DNA of 46,597 nt, taken from Chara braunii (Eukaryota; Streptophyta; Charophyceae; Charales; Characeae). Location of the stretch: positions 737,963 through 784,559 of the forward strand of contig BFEA01000467.1 in assembly GCA_003427395.1 (NCBI GenBank), read 5' to 3'. Positions 29,732-40,879 of the stretch are shown here, piece by piece. A model generated the notes under the pieces. That model did not search any database, had not been told where the DNA came from, and saw only the letters and a list, made by a program, of their open reading frames with translations. Within the stretch, counting starts at the first letter, position 1. Each line of letters starts with the position of its first letter. Made by a program: the position numbers and the translations under genes.

Positions 29732-29756
29732 CCCGTTTGCACACTATGCTCCAAAC
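29732..29756. repeat. Right end of nested transposon: TIR and TSD
   Basis: 29732-29748 is the right terminal inverted repeat (CCCGTTTGCACACTATG on plus), followed by the second CTCCAAAC target copy (29749-29756). Confidence 0.8.
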
Positions 29757-29935
29757 TGTGCGAATGCAAAATGATATTAAATACAGACTCTGGTTGGGGT
29801 ATACCCCAGCGGACTGATTGGACTGGACTGTACCGACAGAGGTACTGGCCTGGACAGGACTACCCCGAATACAACACATGCGTGTGAGAACACGCCAAGG
29901 GGCTGGTCTCACAGGCCAACCAGAGGTCCGCTACA
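29757..29935 (-). repeat. Element B 3' LTR, inner part
   Basis: On the minus strand it starts TGTAGCGGACCTCTGGTTGG and aligns with the first about 180 bp of element A's LTRs, including the short CAGTC-type tandem and GGGGTATACCCC. Confidence 0.9.
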
Positions 29936-31034
29936 CGATCATCGGCCTGTGATGGATCCCCTAGATACAAGCACACTTCCGCCAAGAAGCGGAATTCTAC
30001 CAAAGAAAAAGAAAACCCGAGTAGTCTAGGATGCGGAGCAAACTCCATGTTGAGTCCATGCGATGCAACATAGGATAGAAAATGTCACAAAAACAGCAAT
30101 GTCACAGCTAACAGCATAAGTAAAAGCAGAAGCAACTAACTAATATACATGTCCTAGGACAACAGAAAATAATGACAACTAAATCCTATAATGTTGGAGG
30201 CAGTAGCCTCATTCTTGAAACAGTTGACTAGTGTATAAGTCCTAAGAACAGCAAAAACAGAAATAACTAAATCCTAGAAATGTTAGAGACAGTAGCCTCA
30301 GTCTGAGAGCAACAACAAGATAACCATATGTCACAGGAGTGCGTTGCAAACCACACGGTGGGATGGTCTTTGAGGATGACGAATGCAGCCTAGGGTTTGA
30401 CAAACTCCTAAGGGCATCTACATATAATGACAGGGATACATATGTCATCAAGCTCAATTAGGGTAGGGAACTTGGAGTGAACAGAACCAATGACCCTAAC
30501 AGGTAGACCATCAGGGTAGGTAATGCTTGACTAACGGGGTGACCGCTATGGAGGGTCGACCATGCAAGGGGATAAGGGAGCCTGGTATAGTGGGCCTACC
30601 TAGATGAAGCATGCAAGGTTGCCTAACTAGGGCATAAAGACCGACAAACGGTAGAAAAAGTGATGGGTAAGGGAATCATGCAAATAACTGTTGGGGAAAG
30701 TCGGGGTTGGATCCATAAGTTGGGAAGTAAGGGCAACACTATGGTCTCAATGCCTATGCGTATACCAAGGGAGAGCCCAACTCAAAGGAACCCAGCAAAG
30801 GGAGACCATCATGCGACACAACCAGGGTAATGTACAGGGTAAGGCGGTAAGAGAGTGACAACGTCTGAAATAAGCAGAGCTGATCGTGACAAAGGTCATG
30901 AAGTTGCCAATGACGTCCATGATGAGAAGCCTGGAATGCCGTCGAGGAAGAGTCGTGACGTCGATGAGTTGAAGTGGCAAAACTGGTGTGGATGGAGTAT
31001 TGAGAAGTCAAAGACGTGGGAAGATAAATCAGAG
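29936..31034 (-). other. Element B post-pol and 3' untranslated region
   Basis: Homologous to 25927-27048 of element A. Open frames at 30754-31059 (101 codons) and 30747-30980 (77 codons, starting MPLQLIDVTTLPRRHS) match those of A. The sequence next to the LTR (GGCCGATGATCG) again lacks a polypurine tract. Confidence 0.55.
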
Positions 31035-31391
31035 TTAATCGTCGTATTGAGCAGGACAACGACGAGTGCGCTGTGGACGCTCAGAAGCATCCGGCTGCCA
31101 CTGAAGGTCTGCCTCAGATGGAGCAGGGTCCACTTCAGTGGTTTCCTCAACCGAGTGAGAAGGAAGAGGGTCAGTGGGCTGAGGAGGAGCAATCAACCCA
31201 GCACGACGAGCACGGTCATAGGCACGCACCAACATGCGAGCGTGCTGCAAGTGCTCGAGGGGCTCCCAAGTAGCCTTATCATCAGGGTAACCCTTCCAAC
31301 GTACGAGATACTCAACGTCAGGAGGGTTGTCGTCGGTGACTCGGCGACCAATGATGTCTGAAAGAAGGAACTCGTCGTGGTCGTCCACCAT
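31035..31391 (-). pseudogene. Element B chromodomain and pol C-terminus
   Basis: An open frame of 118 codons with a complete chromodomain: DIIGRRVTDDNPPDVEYL then VRWKGYPDDKATWEP. The C-terminal tail ends at TAA 31035-31037. Unlike element A it keeps the residues between VE and WKGY. It is separated from the integrase tail by a stop near 31409. Confidence 0.88.
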
Positions 31392-31409
31392 TATGGGTGG
31401 AGGGTGCTC

Positions 31410-32540
31410 CTATGGTCGTCCCGCGAAATGCTCAGACAGTCTGCGGTAGGGACACAGTAACGAGACGTGGTAGACATCTTGCACACGAGTCTGGCGTAGG
31501 TAGTCGGGCAGCTTCACATGGAAGTTGACCGGGCTAGAAGCCGTGTCAGAACCGACGGCCTGAAGAATGCGGCATGGGCCGAAGAAGCGACGCCGGAACT
31601 TGCGAAGAGTGTCCGCTTCGAGCTGTAAATGGCGGGCGTTGATAAGCACATCATCACCGACTTTGAATGGATGATCCATCCTCGATCGGTTTGTACGTGC
31701 GACCGTGCGAGTCTAGGAAACGGCTATGTGCTCACGCGTGGTCTTCATGATCGACGTCATGTGTGCAACCCAATCATTCAACGCGGGACAACTTGTGTTA
31801 GGGTCCATCTGTGACGGTCGAAGGAAGTCCACAGGAACATGAGGGTGATAGTCGAGGTTACAATAGTAAGGCGACATCCCCGTGGTTGGCGAGACGGCAT
31901 GGTTGTAGGCTATCTCCTCGTGGGCAAGATGGAGATCCCACTGCTGGTCCTCACGTACAATCTTTCGGAGAATATCTCCGAGAGTCCTGATCGTGATCTT
32001 GGTCTGACCATCAGTCCAGAGATGGTAAGACGAGGAGAAGCGGAGATGGGTGCCGGACATCTCGTGGAGTCGTCGCCAGAATCGACTTGTAAAGTGTGGG
32101 TCATGGGGTCAGATATGATGCTCGGAGGTAAGTCGTGGTCCCGCACGACTCGGACTACTAGATGTTTTTGGCCACCTCACGTGCACTGATGGCATAACGG
32201 CATGGAACAAAGTGCGTGCGTTTCGTGAAGTGGTCGACGACGACCAGGATAGCATCATGACCGTGGGGGTCGGAGATGAAGAGGACCGATAAAGTCCATC
32301 AAAATGGACTGCCAACGACGCTCAGGGATATGAAGAGGCTGGAGCAAACCATAAGGCAGGTGGTTCGCACTGTTCACCCTCTGACAGGTGAGACACTCTG
32401 CGACGTAGTCCTTCACAAAGTCCTTGCGCTTCCTCCAGACGTACAGGCGGCTCACGCGAGCCAACGTCTTATGGAAGCCCATATGACCGGCGACTGCATG
32501 GTCATGGAACTATGCTACTACCCGGACACGTAGTTGTGTA
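31410..32540 (-). pseudogene. Element B integrase
   Basis: Fragments in several frames: HHCC zinc finger (GFHKTLARVSRLYVWRKR, CLTCQRVN), core with MDFIGPL and ISDP, then WTDGQTKITIRTLGDIL, where the DDE glutamate codon is again AAG (Lys; plus-strand CTT 31998-32000), and the C-terminal DHPFKVGDDVLINARHLQL. Multiple frameshifts (about 31,700; 32,050; 32,260) inactivate it. Confidence 0.85.
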
Positions 32541-32759
32541 GTGGAGGGAACGCAAGTGCGGGGCTCTCTGGTGCCATGTGAACCGTGCTAGTACACAAAA
32601 CTGTTGTCCCCGAGAGAGTAGTTTGGGACGATCTTGCCACTCCGAAGGGTCGCATGGATGCCTCGATGGTCGGGCAGTGGTGGTACAAAGTGAGAAACTC
32701 ATCGATCACCGAGTGGTGGACGGTGGTGACCGAGATTGCAGCAAGTTGAATCTGCTCCA

Positions 32760-33330
32760 GATTATGGTCAAGGCGTCAGGATAAGGCATCTGCGACACAA
32801 TTGGTCTCACCCTTGATGTGCTTAGTGGTGAAACTGAACTCGGATAGGTCGCGCCACCAGCAAACCTGTCGAGGGGTGAGCTTCGATTTTGTTAGAAAGG
32901 CCTAAATAACAGAGTTGTCGGTGCGCACCGTGAATGGTGCCCCGTCTAGGTAGTCATTGGTAGTGACGCCAGTGTCGAGAAGCATAAACTACTGTGAGAA
33001 CCTCACGTTCATCAACAGTGTAGTTTATCTCGGCGGGCAGGAGCTGACGGAAGTAGAAGGCTACCGAACAATCACCTAAGCGAGACTCGACAGTGTCGTC
33101 CTCAGCGATGGTAGGGATATAATCAAGAGAAGATTCGTTAGTAGCTGGACTAGTAGGCGTCAGGCGGGAAACAGTGGTAGGGGTAGGGGGTGGAAAGCGA
33201 GGGATGCGAGGATGAGAGGAATCAGGAGAGGAGGGGAAAATTTAAGAAAGCACTGCTCCTACAATAAAGAATGACGCATCGGTGGTAAGAATAAAAGGGC
33301 GATCAAAATCGGGTAGGTGGAGAACTGGTG
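32760..33330 (-). pseudogene. Element B RNase H with inserted loop
   Basis: The order matches element A: FILTTDAS-like start, VGAVLS, then the Pro/Ser/Thr-rich insertion (about 33064-33246), VAFYFRQLLPAEINYTVDE, and VRTDNSVI. The insertion aligns with A's (PRFPPPTPTTVSRLTPT-like core and an acidic IAEDD end). Several stops break the frame. Confidence 0.75.
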
Positions 33331-33520
33331 CACATATCACCGCATTTTTGAGGGCGTGGAAGGCGTCCTCGTGGAGGGGTGTCCAAGACCATGCGGGGTT
33401 CTTCCGGAGGAGGGTGGAGGTAAGGATGCAGGAATACCTAGCGTATACCCGGATGAAGTTACTATAGTAACTAGCGAGGCCTAAGAAACCGCGAAGCTGC
33501 TTGGCGGATGTGGGGACGAG

Positions 33521-34461
33521 TCACTCCGCAACAGCAGTCATCTTCGTGTTGTCAATGTGGAGACCCTGGTCAGACACGTAGTGTCCAAAGAAATTCACTT
33601 TGTGTTGGGCAAAGCGACATTTTCTCAGCTTGGCGTAAAAGCCATGTCTGCACAAGCGGTCAAGGACGTCGCGGAGGTGTCCTAGATGCTCCTCAAGGCG
33701 ACGACTGTAGATTAGGATATCATCGAGGTACACGAGAACGTACTGCTCGAGGATGTCCCTGAAAATGTCGTTCATCGCCCTCTGTAAGGTAGCGGTGCGT
33801 TCGTGAGGCCGAATGGCATCACCGTAAACTCATAGTGGTTGAAGCGTGATCGGAACGCTGTCTTCCGTTGGTCCACTGCAGCGATGTGGATCTGATGGTA
33901 ACTGCTATGAAGATCAATCTCTGTAAAGAAGTGGTTGAACATCTCGTCGGAACGAGGCATGAGGTAGTTGTTCTTAACCGTGTAGCGGTTGAACCCTCGA
34001 TAGTCGATGCAGAGACGGAGAGTTGCATCCGCTTTGTGAGCAAAGAGAACTGGCGCAGCCCACGGGGAGTTGCTGGGTTTAATGAAACTCAGTGTCAGGA
34101 GCTTCTCAAGCTGACGCTTGAGCTCGGTGGCCTCAAGGATCGAGAGTCTGTAGGGTACCTGGTGTTGAACACCATGGTCAGGCACAAAGTGGGATGAAGT
34201 GTTCAACGCCGCGCATCGGTGGGATGCTAGCGTATGAGAACGACGATGGGAAAACGTCGTGGTACTCTCGAATGAGATCACGAACTGCGGGCTCCAATTC
34301 GGTCGTATAGCGTGCGAGTTCCTCAGCGTCAGCGTCGGCGCGCGACGACAGGGTGAAATCGACGGACGGTTGAGGGAGGGACGTAGAGATGGAACCCATG
34401 GAGATAGGAGCAGGCTCTGGCTCCAGAGAGATGAGTTCGGCGTCAGGACAAGGTGGATCAT
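33521..34461 (-). pseudogene. pol: Element B reverse transcriptase
   Basis: 33772-34461 encodes fingers and palm start ([38 protein letters not shown]), and 33521-33775 carries the catalytic YLDD (33719-33730) and FFGHYVSDQGL. One frameshift sits between them, at the same place (near ALT-YRG/MNDIF) as in element A. The segment 33784-33915 is duplicated exactly at the end of the window behind an adapter. Confidence 0.9.
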
Positions 34462-35090
34462 AGTGCAAGAGATCCGTAATGTTCACCGTAAAGAAGGTGA
34501 CATCATCTTGTCGGAAGAAGTGGGGGAACTGTCGAGGCCAGGTGACGGTGATAGTAGGAGATGGTGTGGGCACAAAAGGCTCCGCGGGAGGAGGATCGGG
34601 GCGTGGTATCGCAATGGTACGTATAAAAGGTACACAATACATTTGTCCACACTTCATTATGAGAACGAGAGTATTGGTTGCCCAATCGGCCTTGGTGCTA
34701 CAAAACCTTCAAGACCAAGGAGTACCAAGAATGAAAACGTACCCCATCTCCATCACATCGAAATGTGTAGAGGAGCATTGGCGACGAGACATCGGGGGAC
34801 GATCAATCGGCTCCAGAGTAAGGAAGAAAGGGAGGTCGGTGACCGTCTGATCGAAGAAGCGCTGAGTCTTTTCGTCCCCTACGGTGACGGAGATGGGAGT
34901 CAGAGACCCTATCGTGGTTAAGCGGGTTTTTTTCACCACACATGGGTGGATGAAGTCGCCCTAAGAACCGGAATCCTACAGCGCTGAGTACACCCTCATG
35001 GAGGTCCCCAATGATCTGGAGGGTGCGATTAAGGTCAGAGAGGATGGTGAGAAGGCAACACAGTGCAGCGACATGTAGGGTAATCACTCC
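34462..35090 (-). pseudogene. Element B protease and linker
   Basis: The catalytic DSG is at 34967-34975. The codon before it (TGG in A) and the codon after DSGS (CAG in A) are both TAG. Downstream, GYVFILGTPWS closes the protease, and a linker like that of element A ([19 protein letters not shown]) leads to the RT. Confidence 0.82.
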
Positions 35091-35291
35091 TGACGAGCCT
35101 GGAGCATGCTCAAGTCCAGAAAAGAGGACGCAACGTCCTCCCGAGTCGCAAGCTACTCACTGCAATGGGCTGAGCGAACGGCTCGACGCGTCAATAGTCG
35201 AGAAGAGGTAGGAAGGGAGACGGTGGTCTGAGGAGGCGCAGGCGGTATTGCAACAGAAGGCTGAGTACACTTTGTTGGGTCCTGCGATACC

Positions 35292-37365
35292 TCAACTCCA
35301 GTAGCGAGAGGGACAAACCGCAACGGGGATGTCGGGAGCCCGACTACTGAGGAGGGCGCAGGTGTACACTGCACCGTGGCTAGGAGGCATCGGGAGGAAA
35401 CTAAGCACGACGCTGGCGGAAAAACTCAACGTAGTGGCGGTTGAGGGCGGCGGTGTAAGGGCACCACTGGCACGAGGAGGTATGACCATCCTGGCGGCAG
35501 CGCAAACACCCACGCCGGCCCAAAATGGTCGCGCGCTCCATAGCGGAAAGGACACCACGAGGAGAGACAAAGCCCTGAGGGAGGTCCTGCTAAGGGACCT
35601 CAGGGGGCGACGCGCCAGGCTGCGTACCCGGGAGAGGGTGGAGCGGGCGAGCTGGAGGCGCTCGGCTATAGGGAGAGTAGAGTCCTCCACGTGGTAGTGG
35701 ACGGCCTCGCAGAGGTCGAGGTCGTCGCTATGGTCACCCTCCGGCAACAACGGGGCAACAACGTCCTGCTCACCATACTCGAGCGCGCTGAAGCGGCGCG
35801 AGAAGTGACGGCTCTGTTGTGCGGAACGACGGGGATGACCGTGGAAAGGGGAACGACGTTGGGAAGTGTCGTGAGAGAAGGAGGGAGTGTAACCACCACG
35901 CTGAGGCTGGGAGGAGGAAGTGGAGTGAAGACTGACCTGCATCTGCTCATGAGCCCTGGCGGCCTCGTCGGCCTGCGGGGCCGATGTGAAGTCATACTGC
36001 CATAACTCATAACGGTACTCAAGGGGAAGGTTGGCCAAACAGCGATCAATAAGGGTAGCCTTGGGGAGGAACGCCACATTACAAATGAGGCGGGCGTCCT
36101 GAAAGACTTGGATGTGGCAGTCAAAGCCGGCAGCACCACCAGAGTCGGACCAGCGTGTAGTGACGACACGCTCGAAGGCGTCAGTCACGTCATGTCGAGC
36201 TCCGAAGTGATCCCTAAGGAACGCCTGGAAATCCATGAAGGTCGGGGTCCGACCCTCACGAAGGGAGTGAGTGTAGAAATCCTCCCAAGCTTCGAAAGGG
36301 CCGCCACGCAAGCGCGTGGAGAGGTGAGTCACCCACGTGTCGGGTGTGATGCCCATGAGCTGGAGCGTGCCGGTGGCAGACTGCAGCCACCGAGACACGC
36401 GTATCCATGTACTGTCATACAAGGCAATGTCTGTCAAACGAACAAGTGGTGCACCACCGTTTTGACGGCGAGGAGATCGAGGAGCAGAAGCCTGCGCTAC
36501 GGCTAAGTAAGTCGGCGCAGGTCCTGGAGAAGGGGCGCAACTTACTTTACGTCCGGGCCGCATGATGGAGCGGCGAGGGCAACAACGGCAGGTTGTGAGG
36601 GAGCTGCGGTAGAAGAGGTCCCAACAGTCGAGGGAGTAGGAAGGAGGTAGGATGGGGGTGGAGGGGGTGCAGGGCGGGAGAAGCAAGCCTGCATGGATGA
36701 AAAAGTAGAGGAAGAAGGGGGTGCGCCTGAAGGCGCGGCCACCTATGAGGGTAGGGTTGGTTGAAGGCGTAAGACGGCGAGGTCGGCCCAGGTTTTGGGC
36801 AAGCTCGTCCACGAGACGTCGAACGTAGATCGAGCTAGGAGTGACAGGAGGAAGAGTAGGGGAAGTGGACGCACGAGCGGCGAGGGGCATCCCACAAAGG
36901 GGAGAGCCAGGTGAAGGTTCGGTTGTGCGACTGGAAGTGAGAAGCGAGGCACCCGGAAAAGTTGAAACCGCAGCAGAGGGTTGTGGTCCCGTGGCCGTAG
37001 TGTCCGAAGTCTGGGCGGGTGCGCCTGTAGAGTGAGGGAAGGTCATTGCGCTAGGAGAGTGGATGGTCACCAGGATGGCCGGGTCGGGGGCAGCGGAGAA
37101 GGAAGTTCCGGCGTGGCCACCATGTCGGAGGACGGGGGACCCGGACTGGGAGCCAGGGAAAGAGAAAGAGTGGGGAGAGGAAGGACGGTCAGCGTCCTGG
37201 AATTATCGTAGGCCAGCGACAAAAGTAGTCACATGCGCCTGTAAGGGCGCAAGGAGGGAAGTGAGGAGGGTGTGCAGATCCCCCTGGGGATGATGGCCCT
37301 GGTCCGCCGACACAGGTATGGAGCCCGATGCCGAGGTCGTCGTCGTGTCGGCGGTTTATGACAAG
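35292..37365 (-). pseudogene. gag: Element B gag
   Basis: A long open frame (35292-37070, 592 codons) covers the Pro-rich linker and the Retrotrans_gag-like core (GGPFEAWEDFYTHSL, FMDFQAFLRDHF), in which element A has stops. Local frame changes are seen by comparison with A near 36780 and after 35650. In another frame a zinc knuckle-like CLRCRQDGHTSSC is readable (about 35490-35530). The region 37071-37365 holds the N-terminal heptad part in a different frame. Homology with A ends at the gag start. Confidence 0.83.
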
Positions 37366-37399
37366 TCATCGTAGGAAATTTGCCAGTACGCAAGGGTGA

Positions 37400-38149
37400 A
37401 GTCGAGGTCGTAATAGAATGACGATATCCCCATGGTTGGCGAAACGGCCTGGTTGTACGCCATCTCTACGTGGGCTAAGTGTAAGTCCCATTGCTGGTCA
37501 TCCCTAATAAACTTTTCGAGGATATTACCGAGAGTTTTATTGGTGACTTCAATCTGACCATTTGTCTGAGGGTGGTAAGATGACGAGAAGCGGAGCTGGA
37601 ATCCATACACCTCGTGTATGCGTCATCAGAATGTGTTGGTAAAGCGTGGGGCACGGTTGAAGATGATGCTCTGAGGTAAGCCATGATTTCTCACGACTCC
37701 GTCGAAGACGATGTCGGCGACCTTACGAGCGTTAATGCGATAGCAACATGAAACAAAATGTGCACACTTCGTGAAGCGATCGACGACAATCAACGTAGCA
37801 TAATGACCTAGCTCAGTGGGAGGGAAGGGAGGAGGGGACCAACAAAATCCATCAAGATGGATTGCCAACGACCCTCACATATGGGTCGAGGCTGAAGTAA
37901 CCCATACGGAGGTGGTTTGCAATGTTCACCTCCTGACAGGTAGGATACTCCTGGACGAAGGCTTTCATTAAGTCTTTGGACTTCGACCAGACATATAAGA
38001 GGCAAACATGGATTAACATCTTGTGGAAGCACAATATGACTGACAACTATCTGGTTGTGGAACTCTGCTACGGCCTGGACATGGAGTTGTCCAGTGGATG
38101 GAACCCATATATGTGGTTCGAGTTGACCAGATCTACCATACATGTACAT
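37400..38149 (-). pseudogene. Element C integrase fragment
   Basis: Zinc finger remnants (FHKMLIHVCLLYVWSKSK, CQEVN), MDFVGP with the first Asp, and the core to QTNGQIEVTNKTLGNIL. Here the DDE glutamate is intact (plus-strand TTC 37548-37550), but the second Asp is replaced by Asn (FNRAPRFTN; plus-strand GTT 37656-37658). The C-terminal half and chromodomain are absent. Confidence 0.8.
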
Positions 38150-38309
38150 TGGACCGTTCTCATCGAGGGAGTATGAAAGAAGGTTTTGCTACTCCGCAGT
38201 ATCACGCCGATGTTGCAATAATCTGGACAGTGGCAGTACGGAGTGCGATATGCATCGATCATCGACTGATCAGCGGTCGTGATCGAGATAGCAAAAGGTG
38301 GATGGGTTC

Positions 38310-38931
38310 CTAATTGTGGTTAGGACAGCGGGACAAAATATTCACGACGTGTTTTTTTTCTCCCTTAATAGGTTGAGTGGTGAAACTAGACTCGGATAAA
38401 TCATGGCACCAGCGTGCCTGTCGATGGGAAAATTTAAGCTTCGTGAGGAAAATTTGGACAACTAAGTTGTCCGTGCACAACGTGGAAGGCGCCCCGTAAA
38501 GATAATGATGCTGGTGCCGAGTAACATAAACTACTGCAAGAACCTCATATTCATTGGCAGTGTAGTTTATCTCGACAGACAATAGCTGATGAGGGTGATT
38601 AGACAATCCTCAGCACAAGCCTCGATATCCCCATCCTCCGCGATGGTCGGGGAATAAGTGACGGAAGGACTATCAGTGGAGAGAAGTCGTGGAAGGATAG
38701 GCGTCAGTCAAGAAGCAGTGTCAACATAAGGGGGGGCAGAGTAGGAAAACATGAAGATAAGGGAAATAAGGAGGAGTGAGAAACATCTGAGAAAGTACAG
38801 CTCCCGCTGCAAATTTTGAATGCATTGGTGGTGATCATGAAGAGACGATCAAAATCGGGGAGGCGAAGAACCGACACACAAGTCACCATCCTCTTGAGAG
38901 CACGAAAAACACCCTTGTAGAGGAGTGCCAA
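38310..38931 (-). pseudogene. Element C RNase H with inserted loop
   Basis: 38704-38931 carries the first Asp region (FMITTNA: the catalytic Asp reads Asn) and GSCTFSDVSHS. The Pro/Ser/Thr-rich, acidic-ended insertion follows (about 38600-38790). 38310-38606 carries INYTANEYEVLAVVYVTRH and LCTDNLVVQIF. The insertion is therefore shared by all three elements. Confidence 0.72.
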
Positions 38932-39026
38932 AAAACATGGCAGATTTTTTCGCAGGAGGGTGAAGGTAAGAACGTAGAAATACCTAGTGTATCCCCGGAT
39001 GAAATTGCTATAGTAACTAGTTAGGC

Positions 39027-39877
39027 CTAAGAAACTGCGGAACTGCTTGACGGATGAGGGGACGGGTCACTCCACGATAGCAGTGATTTTCTCGTCGTCC
39101 AAGTGGAGACTTGGTCGGACACATGATGTCCTAGAAAGTTCACTTTTCGCTCGACAAAGCGGCACTTACTGAGCTCATCCTTGTGTAAGCATTGTGGAAC
39201 ATCGCCGAGGTGTGTAAGATGATCTTCTAAGGTATGATTGTAGATCAAGATGTCGTCCTGGTATACAAAAATGTATTTTTCAAGGATGTCTTCGAAGATA
39301 TCGTTCATCATCATCTGAAACATGGCGGTGCATTTGTGAGGTAGAATGACCTCACTGTGAACTCGTAGTGGACGAAGCGCGATCGGAATGCGGTCTAAGG
39401 TTGGACCGCTGCAGCAACGCAGATCTGGTGGTAACTGCTACGAAGATCAATCTTCGTGAAAGTCAAACGGTCAAACAACTCATCCGCGCAAGGTATTGGA
39501 TAATTGTTTTTAACCGTGCAACGTTTAAGGCCACGATAATCGATGCAGAGGTGGAGAGTTTCGTCCGTTGTGCGGGCAAAGAGGACGGGTGCAGGCCAAG
39601 AGGAGTTACTGGGTTTAAAGAAACCCAGTCGAAAAAGCTCTTTAAGTTGACGCTCGAGTTTCATCGCCTCCGGAATCAAGATTCGGTAGGGTGCCTGATG
39701 GTGGACGCAATAGTTAGGCACGAGATGGATAGAATGTTCAACATAGTACATTGTAGGGATCCCGTTGCATGAGAAATACGAGGGAAAAATGTCGCAATAC
39801 TCTCGAATCACATCACGAATGACGAGCTCTAAGTCGATTGTGAACCTCGCGAGTTCCTCAACGTTTGTGCACCACAA
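39027..39877 (-). pseudogene. pol: Element C reverse transcriptase
   Basis: 39395-39877 gives SWPAPVLFARTTDETLHLCI and [17 protein letters not shown]. 39027-39323 gives FVYQDDILIYN, so the catalytic box reads YQDD (39252-39263) rather than YLDD, and NFLGHHVSDQ. One frameshift separates the two parts. The unusual Gln next to the DD pair probably reflects decay. Confidence 0.85.
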
Positions 39878-39989
39878 GACGTATGTGTCGACTCGTCAGT
39901 GAATGGCGGAGGAACCTGGGATGTCAAAGGGGTATTCGCAGGCTAAGGGGTGGATGTAGAGATGAGAGCCACAAAAATGAAAGTAACAG

Positions 39990-40870
39990 TTAACGGGTTT
40001 ACTAATATTGAACATTTACATTATGTACGTTCGACGGACAATAGTCGGGCACAAACACTCGTACATGGGGTTTGGGAAGGGGGTCAGAATCTTTAGCGTT
40101 TTCCTCACTTCAAAATTTCAAACTCTTCAACATACCTACATACTCGAACAAAGGGGGGTGTACTTTAAAATTTTTAGCATCTTCATAATTTCAAAATCTT
40201 CAAAATCATCAGTGTTTCTACGTACTCATATAAAAGGACGAGCGTTGAACATTCTAAAAATTCTAAATTGACAAAAACGTTGAAGATTTTGACCCCCCCC
40301 CCCCAAACAGAAGGAGACGAGGGGGGACGGTTCAAAATCTTCAGCATTTTCACCAATTCAAAATTTTTAGAATCTCAGCATTCCTACATACTAGGACGGA
40401 GGGGGGTGTACTTCAGAGTTTTCAGCATCTTTACCACTTGAGAATCTTCACCGTTTTTACACACTCAGGTAGGAGGTTGGACGCTGAAGATTCTGAAATT
40501 TTTGAAGTGGTGAAAACGCTGAAGATTTTCAACCCCCCCCCCCTTTAAGAAATAAAACACAGGGAGGCGGGGGGGGGGGTCAGAATCTTCAACGTTTTCA
40601 CCATTTCAAAATTTTCAGAATCTTCAGTGTTCCTTCTCGATCGGATAGGGGGAGGTGTGCTTCAGAAGTTTCAGCATCCTCACCACTTCATAATCTTCAT
40701 AATGTTTTGAGTTTCTCCACACTCGGACAGGGGGTCAAACTCTGAACATTTTGAAGATAAATTCAGCGTACGGGCATCTAACATTTCTTTTGAAACCGTT
40801 GAAACACAACTTCATAAAACTTCAAAAATACTGAAAGATTTTCACTTCATAATTAGTTCCAATGAAGATT
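39990..40870. repeat. Inverted-repeat minisatellite inside element C
   Basis: A block of the type CTTCARCRTTTTCACCA-TTCAAAATTTTYAGAATC recurs about every 100-150 bp, separated by G/C-run spacers (GGGGGGTGTACTTCAG, CCCCCCCCCC). At about 40470-40530 the same block appears in inverse orientation (GACGCTGAAGATTCTGAAATTTTTGAAG...), so head-to-head pairs can fold. Flanking sequence on both sides is element C protease-RT linker, so this is an insertion or expansion. Confidence 0.75.
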
Positions 40871-40879
40871 TAGAGTGTC

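Larger units (their letters stand above)
28310..29748. mobile_element. Nested hAT-like non-autonomous DNA transposon
   Basis: 1,439 bp (300 of them Ns) inserted in element B's LTR, with an 8-bp target duplication as made by hAT transposases. The ends are imperfect 17-bp inverted repeats, CACAGTTCGCAACTGGG (28310-28326) and CATAGTGTGCAAACGGG (complement of 29732-29748), matching at 12 positions. A at position 2 and G at position 5, the most conserved bases of hAT ends, are kept in both. The interior is built of degenerate TACCC/CCCTAAC-type short repeats, T runs, and a (CA)n next to the gap. No transposase ORF is visible, although the gap could hide sequence. Confidence 0.75.
28190..37365 (-). 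mobile_element. Element B: 5'-truncated Ty3/gypsy chromovirus
   Basis: A minus-strand relative of element A: gag at the right, then protease, RT, RNase H, integrase, chromodomain, the same post-pol region and a 3' LTR at the left end (28190-29935, split by a nested insertion). The 5' LTR, PBS and leader are missing: homology to A ends exactly at the gag start (about 37360), where element C sequence begins. It differs from A by roughly 10-15 percent by eye and carries its own stops and frameshifts. The 5 bp outside the LTR are GGCAT; their right-hand partner cannot be sought because that end is lost. Confidence 0.9.
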
